Shown one piece after another: positions 1 to 7,397 of a DNA stretch of 48,665 nt (position 1 is its first letter; each line of letters opens with the position of its first letter). The notes under the pieces were generated by a model. That model was not told the origin of the DNA and ran no database searches. It worked only from the letters and a program-made list of their open reading frames with translations. The stretch spans positions 1-48,665 of the forward strand of contig SIBQ01000016.1 in NCBI GenBank assembly GCA_009695095.1, in the 5' to 3' direction. The DNA is from Lacunisphaera sp. (GTDB lineage Bacteria; Verrucomicrobiota; Verrucomicrobiia; Opitutales; Opitutaceae). The translations under genes were made by a program, and so were the position numbers.

Positions 1-145
1 TACCGCAGCCCGGTGAACTACGCCGCTCAACTTCCTGCTGTCCCGACGGAGGGAGGCCGGAGGCCGACCGGAGTCGGGACAACGCAAACCCAACCCAACA
101 CATCAACCCATAACAGGCGCCCAGACTAACCCTCCGGGTGGCTCG
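1..145 (+). mobile_element. IS3-family transposase OrfB C-terminal tail with right inverted repeat
   Basis: Frame 1 is open from the window edge to a TAA at 127-129 (42 residues). It begins YRSPVNYAAQL, which resembles the end of IS3-type OrfB proteins (integrase core, DDE transposase). The stop codon lies inside the terminal repeat CCCAGACTAAC (120-130), which extends to about 145 (GGCTC at 140-144). The same repeat recurs at 702-727, 5919-5968 and 47356-47381. Positions 39-81 carry a 9-bp inverted repeat (TGTCCCGAC / GTCGGGACA) enclosing 7-bp units GGAGGCC. The rest of the element lies outside the window. Homogentisate dioxygenase sequence begins directly after the repeat, so the insertion destroyed that gene. 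The family call rests on a short motif and on the OrfA start seen near 47.3 kb. Confidence 0.6.
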
Positions 146-150
146 AAAAA

Positions 151-483
151 TTGAGGCCGGTCAACACCTTTGCTCCGCGCTATCTCGACCATCATCCCGC
201 AGCCATCAAGGTGCCGTGGGCGCACGACAACACCGAAGCCGACGAGGTGCTCTTCTATGTGCGCGGCAACTTTGGCTCGCGCAAAGGCGTCGAGCCCGGC
301 TCCTTCACGCTTCATCCGCAGGGCATTCCGCACGGTCCGCATCCGGGCACCACGCTCAAGAGCTTCGCGCTCGAACGGACCGAGGAACTCGCCGTGATGT
401 TCGATACCCAGTATCCGCTCTCGCTCACCGCCGAGGCGCTGTCGCTCGACGACCCCGACTACCCGCTTTCGTGGCTGGGATGA
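151..483 (+). pseudogene. hmgA: Homogentisate 1,2-dioxygenase, C-terminal fragment
   Basis: About 108 residues match the C-terminal quarter of homogentisate 1,2-dioxygenase, the iron enzyme that opens the homogentisate ring in tyrosine/phenylalanine catabolism. The recognisable segments are DEVLFYVRGNF, carrying the iron-ligand Glu, and HPQGIPHGPHPG, carrying a conserved His. A full protein is about 380-430 residues, so roughly three quarters of the gene is missing. The break coincides with the IS end at 120-145. No credible start codon exists; the first codon of the open frame is TTG, and similarity starts at about 154. A flavin reductase start lies 76 bp downstream in the same direction, probably the original operon partner. 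The fragment cannot be functional. Confidence 0.85.
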
Positions 484-559
484 GGGTAGACAGCGGGAAG
501 ATATTGCCCAGAATGCACTCTGGCTCTGGCTTCGTTATTCTGTTCATGCTGTCGAGATC

Positions 560-721
560 ATGATCGTCGATTTCAATAAACCCTCCCCGCGCGATTCTTA
601 TCCGTGGCTGATCAACGCCATCAACCCGCGGCCCATGGCGTGGGTCTCCCCCATCTCCGCAGAGGGCAAAACCAATCTCGCGCAGACGTGGACACGGATT
701 TCGGGCCGGGGTGAGTGTTAG
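560..721 (+). pseudogene. Flavin reductase-like protein, N-terminal fragment
   Basis: An ATG at 560 opens a 53-codon frame ending at TAG 719-721. Residues 1-41 read like the start of flavin reductase (DIM6/NTAB-type, FMN-binding split barrel) proteins, with SPRDSYPWLINAINPRPMAW, where PRPMAW is the conserved early motif, then NLA. After codon 41 (about 683) similarity stops and the frame runs into the IS-end repeat (702-727). The native protein would be near 200 residues. With the hmgA fragment upstream this is the remaining piece of an aromatic-catabolism operon, cut on both sides by the same repeat. The family call rests on a short motif. Confidence 0.6.
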
Positions 722-727
722 TCCGGG
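702..727 (+). repeat. IS-end inverted repeat, outer tip facing left
   Basis: The repeat contains GTTAGTCCGGG (717-727), preceded at fixed spacing by GGGCC. The other copies have GAGCC at the same offset. The gene side is the flavin reductase fragment on the left and the element interior lies to the right. In orientation it pairs as an inverted repeat with the copy at 5943-5968, enclosing about 5.2 kb of passenger genes. Confidence 0.6.
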
Positions 728-877
728 AGGTTGGCTGATGGGACGGAGATGCATGAAGTTGGCAATCCATCGCCGCGACCTTTTGCCCAGGGCGCGCAGA
801 GCCGCCCGGCGACTGGCCTGCCTAGATGACCCCCGAAATCCAGTTTCCTATCCGGAATAATCCATTCCAAGCAAAAG

Positions 878-2509
878 ATGAGCACTTCAACTTCCACTGC
901 GGAACCCACCCAGCATGTCGATGCATTGATCATAGGCTCAGGCTTTTCCGGCATGTACCAGTTGCTGAGCTTTCGCGACAAGCTCGGCCTGTCGGCCAAA
1001 GTATTGGAGGCAGCCAATGGCGTGGGCGGCACCTGGTACTGGAACCGATATCCGGGCGCGCGCTGCGACTCGGAAAGTCATTCCTATGCCTATTATTTTT
1101 CAAAAGCACTCATACAGGATTGGAACTGGTCGGAGCGCTTTCCGCAACAACCCGAAATCCTGCGCTACCTGAACCATGTCGCCGACCGCTTTGACCTGCG
1201 ACGCGACATACAGCTCAACACCCGCGTACGCAGCGGCCGTCATGACCAGGCCAGCAATCGCTGGCATGTCATTTCAGAAGCTGGCGAGCATTTCACCGCG
1301 ACGTATCTCGTCACTGCAGTGGGTTGCCTGTCGTCAGCGAATGTGCCGGGGATTCCAGGCTTGAGTGATTTTGCCGGCGACTGGTATCACACCGGGCAGT
1401 GGCCGCATGAGGGCGTGAACTTCAGTGGCAAACGCGTTGGCGTAGTCGGCACGGGATCTACTGGCATACAGGCCATACCCGTCATTGCTGCGGATGCCGG
1501 GCATCTGACCGTATTCCAGCGCACCGCGAACTACAGCCTACCGGCGCGCAATGCGTCGCTGACTGAAGAGTTCAGGCGCTATGCGAAAGAGCATTCCGAC
1601 GACATTCGCAAGGTGATGACGTCCAACACCAATGCCCATCCGTTTTACATTACGGATAGATCGGCATTTGATTGCAGCGACGAAGAGCGCAAGGCGATCT
1701 TCGAAGCGGGCTGGAAAAAAGGCGGCTTGGAGTTTCGTACGGCTTTCCGCGATTTGCTGATTGATGAAAAAGCCAACAAGACCGCGGCAGATTTCATCCG
1801 TGGAAAAATCCATGACATCGTGAAGGATCCGAAGACGGCTGCGCTACTTGCCGACATTGATCATCCGTTTGCAGCAAAACGTCCGCCTGTCGATTCGCAG
1901 TATTTCGAGACATACAACCGCGACAATGTCTCGCTGGTCAATCTGCGTGAAACACCGATCGAGCGCATTACCGCAAAAGGTATACAGACTGCCGCGCAAG
2001 AGTTTGAGTTGGAAATCATCGTCTTTGCCACTGGCTTCGATGCGATGACGGGGTCATTATTGAAGATCGATATCGAAGGTCGGAATGGCATGAAATTGAG
2101 TGATGCCTGGTCCGCTGGCCCGCGCAATTATCTTGGCCTTCAGGTGCCGGGTTTCCCGAATTTTTTCACTATCACAGGGCCGGGCAGTCCTTCAGTGCTG
2201 TGCAATATGCCGCCGGCCATTGAGCATCATGTGGACTGGATAACTGAGTGCATCAGGCATATGCGCGAGCAGGGCATTGCGCGGATCGAAGCGACTGAGT
2301 CGGCGGCAGATTATTGGGTGCATGAAGTGAATGCTGCGGCGAGTGCTACGTTGCTGCCTCGCGCTACGCATTCCTGGTTTCTGGGTGCGAACATACCCGG
2401 AAAGCCGCGGGTGTTTATGCCTTATGCGGGTGGGTTTGCGAAGTATCGGCAGATCTGCGCTGACGTTGTAAGCAAGGGGTATGAGGGTTTTAGTTTAAGT
2501 CGGTCGTAG
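878..2509 (+). CDS. Flavin-containing Baeyer-Villiger monooxygenase (cyclohexanone monooxygenase-like)
   Basis: This 543-residue protein is full length for class B flavoprotein monooxygenases that insert oxygen next to a ketone using FAD and NADPH. An FAD Rossmann motif GSGFSG lies near residue 21, followed by GVGGTWYWNRYPGARCD. The Baeyer-Villiger fingerprint FxGxxxHxxxW is present as FAGDWYHTGQW near residue 165, and the NADP-binding motif GTGSTG is near residue 190. The ATG at 878 is the first start giving the N-terminal Rossmann fold. Base composition is visibly lower in G+C than the rest of the window, and the closest-looking families are proteobacterial, so acquisition by transfer is likely. 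It sits inside the IS-bounded block with an SDR, a Rieske ferredoxin and an amidohydrolase, consistent with degradation of a cyclic ketone. The substrate cannot be read from sequence. Confidence 0.85.
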   Translation: MSTSTSTAEPTQHVDALIIGSGFSGMYQLLSFRDKLGLSAKVLEAANGVGGTWYWNRYPGARCDSESHSYAYYFSKALIQDWNWSERFPQQPEILRYLNHVADRFDLRRDIQLNTRVRSGRHDQASNRWHVISEAGEHFTATYLVTAVGCLSSANVPGIPGLSDFAGDWYHTGQWPHEGVNFSGKRVGVVGTGSTGIQAIPVIAADAGHLTVFQRTANYSLPARNASLTEEFRRYAKEHSDDIRKVMTSNTNAHPFYITDRSAFDCSDEERKAIFEAGWKKGGLEFRTAFRDLLIDEKANKTAADFIRGKIHDIVKDPKTAALLADIDHPFAAKRPPVDSQYFETYNRDNVSLVNLRETPIERITAKGIQTAAQEFELEIIVFATGFDAMTGSLLKIDIEGRNGMKLSDAWSAGPRNYLGLQVPGFPNFFTITGPGSPSVLCNMPPAIEHHVDWITECIRHMREQGIARIEATESAADYWVHEVNAAASATLLPRATHSWFLGANIPGKPRVFMPYAGGFAKYRQICADVVSKGYEGFSLSRS

Positions 2510-2872
2510 AGCGAATGACGCCGTACCCCAGCCTTCGCTGGGATCATCGGGCAACAAGAGGCTGGGATTGCCCATCAGCGAGCGACCTGAGGTCAGCATT
2601 TGCTGCTCGCCGCCAAGCTGCCCGGCCAGCCTGTCATGCAGGGGTTTTAGCAGCGGCAGCATGTCGTAGACACGTTCGATTATCCCGTCGTTCTCGCCAT
2701 CCGCGACGCGCTTGGTGGCGATCAGCAAATTTTGTTCGATGGACAGGTCAGTGAAGATCTGCCGGTCCTCCGGCACAAAGCCCATACCGGCGCAGGCCGG
2801 AGTTTGTCCATAGGGACCGATCACGCCATGAGTGAGCCGGCCGGAAAATGAATCACCACCCCGGGGTTGCAA
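2495..2872 (-). pseudogene. livF: Branched-chain amino acid ABC transporter ATPase (LivF-type) remnant
   Basis: The minus-strand frame shows MGFVPEDRQIFTDLSIEQNL and PLLKPLHDRLAGQLGGEQQM, the central part of LivF ATPases including a slightly altered ABC signature. There is no Walker A region upstream. The Walker B segment is distorted (LLLPDDPSEGWG instead of LLLDEPSEGL) and the rest of the ATPase is missing. A LivF is about 235 residues and only about 90 are recognisable. It lies downstream of the SDR and in the same orientation as the livM remnant at 3704-3982, so a complete Liv-type uptake system probably once accompanied this catabolic operon. Not functional as read. Confidence 0.75.
2513..2548. 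repeat. REP-like hairpin element overlapping the livF remnant
   Basis: Immediately after the monooxygenase stop lies TGACGCCGTACCCCAGCC, followed by TTCGCTGGGATCATC, containing the stem CCCAGC-CTTC-GCTGGG. It resembles the widespread family of repeats built on CCCAGCGAAGGCTGGGA in Proteobacteria. Similarity to livF on the minus strand ends at this element (Walker B region), so it may mark the breakpoint or act as a terminator for the monooxygenase gene. Confidence 0.45.
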
Positions 2873-2925
2873 CCATGCCGCCGAAGGACTTGCGGAGGTA
2901 TTCTACTTCAGCCTCGGCGTTCGCC

Positions 2926-3714
2926 TTAAGGCTTCAAGGGACGGGCCGGTGGCACGCCACCATACGTGCCCCAGGTGGTGCCGCACAGCCAGCCTGCATC
3001 CACCGGCAGGGTCACGCCAGTGATCGCGGCGGCGGCAGGCGAGAGTAAAAAGCCCACACTGTCGGCGACTTCGTCGGGCATGACCAATCTTCCCATCGCA
3101 GACTGCCCGGACAAATCGGCGGGATTACGGTCGCCGCGATCAATCATGGCCTGGAGTGCCTCCGTCAGCGTATAGCCGGGTGCGACTGCATTAACGCGCA
3201 CGCCTGAACGTCCCCATTCAGCGGCCAGGCACATGGTCATCGAGATCACCGCAGCTTTCGCAGGTGCATAGGCATGCAAGGGAATCGAACGCCAGCCGGT
3301 GATGGAGGCAATGTTGACGATCGCGCCGTGTCCCAGTTCTGCCATGCGCGAACCATATACCGCACAGGCCAGATACGTGCCGCGCTGGTCGACGGCTGTT
3401 ATTCTGTCCCATTCAGTCATGGTCAGTTGCTCAGGCGGCAGCCTGCGCTGCAGGATGCCGGCGCAGTTGATGAGTCCCGTGACCGGTCCATGGTTTTTTT
3501 CTATCAGCGCAGCGCTGTCATGCACGGTTTGGTCCTTGAGCACATCGCAGATATAAAATGCCGCGACACCGGTTTTTTTGGTCTTTGCGTCTGACCAGGT
3601 GCCCGGCAAATCAAGCACGACGACATGGTCGCCGCGCTTGACATGATGGCGCACGCAGGCAGCGCCTATGCCGCTGGCGCCACCGGTAATCACAGTAATA
3701 TTTTTATGGCTCAT
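2926..3714 (-). CDS. Short-chain dehydrogenase/reductase (SDR)
   Basis: The product has 262 residues, the usual length for classical SDRs, which are NAD(P)-dependent alcohol/ketone oxidoreductases. The cofactor motif TGGASGIG is near residue 10, NCAG is at about 90, and the catalytic Ser sits in NIASITG with YAPAK (YxxxK) near residue 150; all catalytic residues are present. The C-terminal DAGWLCGTTWG resembles the usual DGGW ending. It lies between livM and livF remnants on the same strand, and its start overlaps the end of livM by about 11 bp, as in a tight operon. With the monooxygenase it could oxidise an alcohol to the ketone substrate; that pairing is inference. Confidence 0.85.
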   Translation of the reverse strand: MSHKNITVITGGASGIGAACVRHHVKRGDHVVVLDLPGTWSDAKTKKTGVAAFYICDVLKDQTVHDSAALIEKNHGPVTGLINCAGILQRRLPPEQLTMTEWDRITAVDQRGTYLACAVYGSRMAELGHGAIVNIASITGWRSIPLHAYAPAKAAVISMTMCLAAEWGRSGVRVNAVAPGYTLTEALQAMIDRGDRNPADLSGQSAMGRLVMPDEVADSVGFLLSPAAAAITGVTLPVDAGWLCGTTWGTYGGVPPARPLKP

Positions 3715-3982
3715 CGGGTGTCTCCCTTGTTTTTATTGTGGGGTAATGCTGTGCGGCAATGTCGGTGATGCCGCGCTTGAATCTCAGCGCAAACAGCAGC
3801 ACGACGATGCCCAGTGCCAGTCCTTGGTCCTCGATGTTACGTGTGATCACATCATTAAACAGCCGCAAGAGCGAAGCACCGGCAATGGGGCCAATGAAGA
3901 TATTCAGGCCACCCATCATGATCATGAAGATCGCCTTACCCGGCATGGTCCCGTAGCCGAAAACCCGGAAGGCGCCCGGCAC
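3704..3982 (-). pseudogene. livM: Branched-chain amino acid ABC permease (LivM-type), C-terminal fragment
   Basis: About 90 residues correspond to the C-terminal end of LivM-type permeases: MPGKAIFMIMMGGLNIFIGP, then LGIVVLLFALRFKRGI. A normal LivM has 300 or more residues with 8-10 membrane segments; here only the last one or two remain. Upstream (3983-4057) there is no related sequence in any frame. It overlaps the SDR start, preserving the original gene order. Non-functional remnant. Confidence 0.75.
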
Positions 3983-4057
3983 AAACAGCGCCTGCCGTCA
4001 CCTCGGCCTCTTTTTATGCCCGTTTTTGCCAGCAGCTGACCATCCAGATCAAGCGGT

Positions 4058-4465
4058 TTACTCTATCCAGAGAACGACTATTCCTTCGCTTTCGGTCACA
4101 TCAAATTTATCCACCGCGGGCTCGGGCGCATCTTGCACTCTCACCGGATAACTTTTCACCCGCACTCCCTCGGGCATAAAGACCGACCGGCCGGTCGTTA
4201 GGTCGAACTCCCATCCATGCCAGGGGCAGCGAAGAATCTCCCCTTCACGCTGGCGCACAAGCTGGTAAGGCCTTTCGGCCGTGACCAGGCCCATTAACCG
4301 GCCGGCGCAGAGCGGCGCACCACGGTGCGGGCAGCGATTGCGCAGCCCAAAAAAACGTCCATCCTCCAGTCGGAAAACCCCGATGTCGCGCCCGCCGATC
4401 GTGACCAATTTGCGGGAGCCCGGCGGCATTTCGCTGACCTTGCACAAGGGATGGGCTGTAGGCAT
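4058..4465 (-). CDS. Rieske [2Fe-2S] ferredoxin-like protein
   Basis: The 135-residue protein begins MPTAHPLCKVSEM. It has both halves of the Rieske cluster motif: CPHRGAPLC near residue 45 and CPWHGWEF near residue 82, providing two Cys and two His ligands. Length and motif fit small Rieske ferredoxins that feed electrons to oxygenases, or an uncoupled Rieske subunit. The ATG at 4465 is preferred because the frame upstream of it lies within the neighbouring amidohydrolase gene, whose stop codon (4479-4481) lies 14 bp upstream. Same operon direction as the amidohydrolase, SDR and liv remnants. No oxygenase alpha subunit is present in the window. Confidence 0.85.
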   Translation of the reverse strand: MPTAHPLCKVSEMPPGSRKLVTIGGRDIGVFRLEDGRFFGLRNRCPHRGAPLCAGRLMGLVTAERPYQLVRQREGEILRCPWHGWEFDLTTGRSVFMPEGVRVKSYPVRVQDAPEPAVDKFDVTESEGIVVLWIE

Positions 4466-4478
4466 CGCGTTATCCCGT

Positions 4479-5612
4479 TCAAGCCCCGGCAAGACCGGCA
4501 AGTTTGGGGTATGTGCTAAGGGCGTTCTCCGCGAGGATCTGGCGACGGACATGGAGTCCAAAACGGGAGGGAATGCTTTCGGGAGGATCAAAATCCCAGT
4601 GAGGGAAGTCGCTCGAATACAGCAGGGTCTTGGCCCCGTTCATCCAGCCCACAATCTCGTCTACTGCCCCGGGTGGCTCGCTCTCCTCGAAAGGCTGGGT
4701 GGTGAAGCGGACGTGCTCTTCAAGGTATTCGCTTGGAAGACGTTTGATCCATGGCGTCTGCCAGCGGAGTTCCTTCCAAGCCATGTCCGCTCGCCAGCGG
4801 AAGGCGGGCACCCAGCCAAAGCCCGACTCGCAACAGACCACCTTCAGTTTAGGGAATTTCTCAAATGTCCCTTCAAATAAGAAGCTGGAAAGGTGTGCTT
4901 GATAAAATTGAGGACGGATCAGGTAGGTCTCGCCGTAATAGGAGGGAAAGCCCGCCGCCGTCGGCGGCGGGTTCATGCCGAAACCCTCGTTGCTGAAGTG
5001 CAGGGACAGGGCCAGTCCGTGGTCAATGCAGGCTGCGTAAATCGGATCAAACTCCCGCTTGCCATACAGCCGCGGCGAACCGCAGACGACGTAGGCCGCG
5101 ATCACGGCCGGATGCCCGCCGAGGCGCTCGATCTCCTTCACTGCCATGGCCGGATCCTGCATCGGGATCGTGAGGGATAGCCGGTAACGCGCATCACGTG
5201 CCACCCAGTGCTCAAGCGACCAGTCGTTAATTGCCCGAATTAGGGCGGCGCTGTAGTCAATATCCGCCAAGGCAACGAGGGAGGGAGTGGACTCCACCTG
5301 CAGGATCGCCACATCGACGCTGCACGCATCGAGCAGTTTTTTTTGAAACATGTCGAAGTTGGAGCGCGGATCTACCTCCTCGCCAGCGTCGAATGTATCA
5401 GCGCGGGCACCTTTCCAGCCGCCGTTCGCTTGGTAGAGACTGGTGTTGCGCGGTATGCCGTGCTCCTCCAGTCGCTTGCGCTCGATGCTAGCCAGATACG
5501 GATACAGGTCGGACTTGTCGCGGATGTTGTGGTGGACATCAGCGTCGACTACGCGAATGCGGGGCTTGGCCTCGGCCAGTGGGGTGGATTGATTTTTCAT
5601 GGTCACGTTCAT
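4479..5612 (-). CDS. Amidohydrolase family protein (ACMSD/Amidohydro_2-like)
   Basis: The 377-residue protein belongs to the metal-dependent amidohydrolase-2 group. It opens with VVDADVHHN, the first metal-binding strand (Asp-x-His type), and has SLHFSNEG around residue 200, CCESGFGWVP around 255 and SSDFPHWDFD near 345, placing the expected His/Asp residues at the ends of TIM-barrel strands. Family members decarboxylate or hydrolyse cyclic or aromatic ring-derived acids. A purine-rich GAGAGTG precedes the ATG at 5612. It is the first gene of the minus-strand catabolic operon. The substrate is unknown; with a Baeyer-Villiger enzyme and SDR nearby, alicyclic or terpenoid/steroid degradation is plausible. 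Confidence 0.8.
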   Translation of the reverse strand: MNVTMKNQSTPLAEAKPRIRVVDADVHHNIRDKSDLYPYLASIERKRLEEHGIPRNTSLYQANGGWKGARADTFDAGEEVDPRSNFDMFQKKLLDACSVDVAILQVESTPSLVALADIDYSAALIRAINDWSLEHWVARDARYRLSLTIPMQDPAMAVKEIERLGGHPAVIAAYVVCGSPRLYGKREFDPIYAACIDHGLALSLHFSNEGFGMNPPPTAAGFPSYYGETYLIRPQFYQAHLSSFLFEGTFEKFPKLKVVCCESGFGWVPAFRWRADMAWKELRWQTPWIKRLPSEYLEEHVRFTTQPFEESEPPGAVDEIVGWMNGAKTLLYSSDFPHWDFDPPESIPSRFGLHVRRQILAENALSTYPKLAGLAGA

Positions 5613-5918
5613 TTCACTCTCGGGTGCAATAGTGCGCCGATAAATTTCATGTCATGCTTTTCTTGCTGAGCGGACAGTAATGCTCCGCAACCATGAAGCC
5701 ATGTTTTTATGAAATACATGACGGGGTCGCTGGACTGAGCCCGCGAGCAACTCAAAGGTGCCCCCAATTTTAGCGGCCATTACCCTGATGATGAATCGTG
5801 GCGTGAATAATGGCACCATGGAAGAACACATGCGGTCACTTAAGGGATTATGGAACGGGTGCGAAAATAACCATCGGCCCAAACTGACCTGACCCCGAAT
5901 TTTAAGGCCGCCAAGCGG
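5613..5918. other. Intergenic stretch without a recognisable gene
   Basis: About 300 bp lie between the amidohydrolase start and the IS-end pair. A minus-strand open frame (5652-5882) shows no family I recognise. The lower G+C matches the catabolic block rather than the flanking genome. It should contain the promoter of the minus-strand operon. Confidence 0.4.
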
Positions 5919-5968
5919 GTTAGTCTGGGCCAGAAGAAAGGACCCAGACTAACACCAACCCTGGCTCC
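5919..5968. mobile_element. Paired IS-end repeats in inverted orientation
   Basis: GTTAGTCTGGG (5919-5929) and CCCAGACTAAC (5943-5953) form an 11-bp perfect inverted repeat with a 13-bp spacer. The right copy extends through ACCAACCCTGGCTCC to about 5968. Over 31 bp (5943-5973) it matches the copy starting at 47356, with differences at only about five positions. Adenylate cyclase sequence begins within about 15 bp of the tip. This marks the right boundary of the catabolic block that starts at 702. Confidence 0.65.
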
Positions 5969-5981
5969 GTTTCAAGCGCTT

Positions 5982-7352
5982 ACGTCACTCTGCGTGCCGG
6001 TCGTCAACAAGCACGGCAAGTGCATCGGCGTCACCCAGGCGCTCAACAAGCGCGGCGGCCCGTTCACCGCCGAGGACGAGGCGCGCCTCAAGGCCTTCAC
6101 CGCCCAGGTCTCCATCGCCCTCGAGAACGCCAAGCTCTTCGACGACGTGCAGAACATGAAGAACTACAACCAGTCGATGCTGGAGAGCATGTCCAACGGC
6201 GTCATCACCCTCACCGACGACGGCCGCATCCACACCTGCAACGCTGCCGGCTACCGAATCCTCAAGTCCCGCGAGACCGACGTGCTCGGCAAGACCACCG
6301 CCGAGTTCTTCACCGGCGCCAACGCCTGGCTCGTGCCGCGCCTGGCCGCGCTTGAGGTCGCCGGCGCCAAGGGCGACGTGCTCATGGACGCCGAGATGGA
6401 GGCGCGCGGCGAGAAGCTCAGCGTCAACCTCGCAATGCAGCCGCTCATCAGCCTCAAGGGCAAGCGCCTCGGCTCGCTCCTGATGATCGAGAACATCAGC
6501 AGCGAAAAGCGCATGAAGTCCACCATGGCGCGCTACATGGACCCCGGCCTGGCCGACCAGCTGCTCGCCGCCGGCGGCGAGGTGCGCGGCGGCCAGAGCG
6601 TCGAGGCCACCATGCTGTTCTCCGACATCCGTGCCTTCACCACGCTGACCGAGGAACTCGGGGCGCAGGGCACCGTGGCGCTGCTCAACGAGTATTTCAC
6701 GCTTATGGTGCAGTGCATCACCGACGAGGGCGGCATGCTCGACAAGTTCATCGGCGACGCGATGATGGCCGAATTCGGCATCCCGGTGGCACACGGCGAC
6801 GACCCCGACCGGGCGATGCGCGCCGCGATCAAGATGATCACGGAGCTGCGCGCGCTCAACCTTCGCCGTCAGGCCCGAGGCCAGAAGCCCATCGCCATGG
6901 GCATCGGCCTCAACACCGACATGGTCATCTCCGGCAACAGCGGCTCGCCGAAGCGCATGGATTACACGGTCATCGGCGACGGCGTGAACCTCGCCTCGCG
7001 GCTTGAGAGCGCGTGCAAGGAATACTCCGCCCAGATCCTCTGCTCCGAGTTCACCTACCGGAAGCTCAAGGGCACCTACCGCATGCGCGACATCGACCGG
7101 GTCATCGTCAAGGGCAAGACCGAGCCCATCGGGGTCTACGAGGTGCTCGACTTCCACACCGAGGACTCTTTCCCGCACCTGCCGGAGGTGATCAACCATT
7201 TCCGCGACGGCCTGGGGTATTATCGCAAGGGCGAGTTCGAGCGCGCCATCAAGCAGTTCAACGAGGCACTGGCGCGGCATCCCACCGACAAGCTCAGCGC
7301 GACCTACGTCTCGCGCTGCGAATACCTCCTCGCGCACCCGCCCGAGGGGTAG
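5982..7352 (+). pseudogene. Adenylate cyclase with GAF and PAS domains, 5'-truncated
   Basis: The open frame continues from the IS end. Residues SLCVPVVNKHGKCIGVTQ are the last part of a GAF domain, residues about 50-160 look like a PAS domain, and a class III cyclase domain follows. That domain has MLFSDIRAFT (metal Asp), LDKFIGDAMMAEFG (second metal Asp; Lys favours ATP over GTP) and YTVIGDGVNLASRLE. A short TPR-like tail (ERAIKQFNEALARHP) ends the protein. The catalytic domain is intact but the N-terminal part of GAF and anything before it are missing, cut at the IS repeat. A GTG at 5994 could start a 452-residue product, but without a visible ribosome site. It lies just upstream of a PlsC-like gene. 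Confidence 0.85.
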
Positions 7353-7397
7353 TGGGAAGGGGTGTGGGTGATGAAGAGCAAATAGGCTGCCGACCGC

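Noticed and set aside
5652-5882. Minus-strand 76-residue open frame between the amidohydrolase and the IS ends
   Set aside because: No recognisable domain and no ribosome site; listed only as gene-free sequence.
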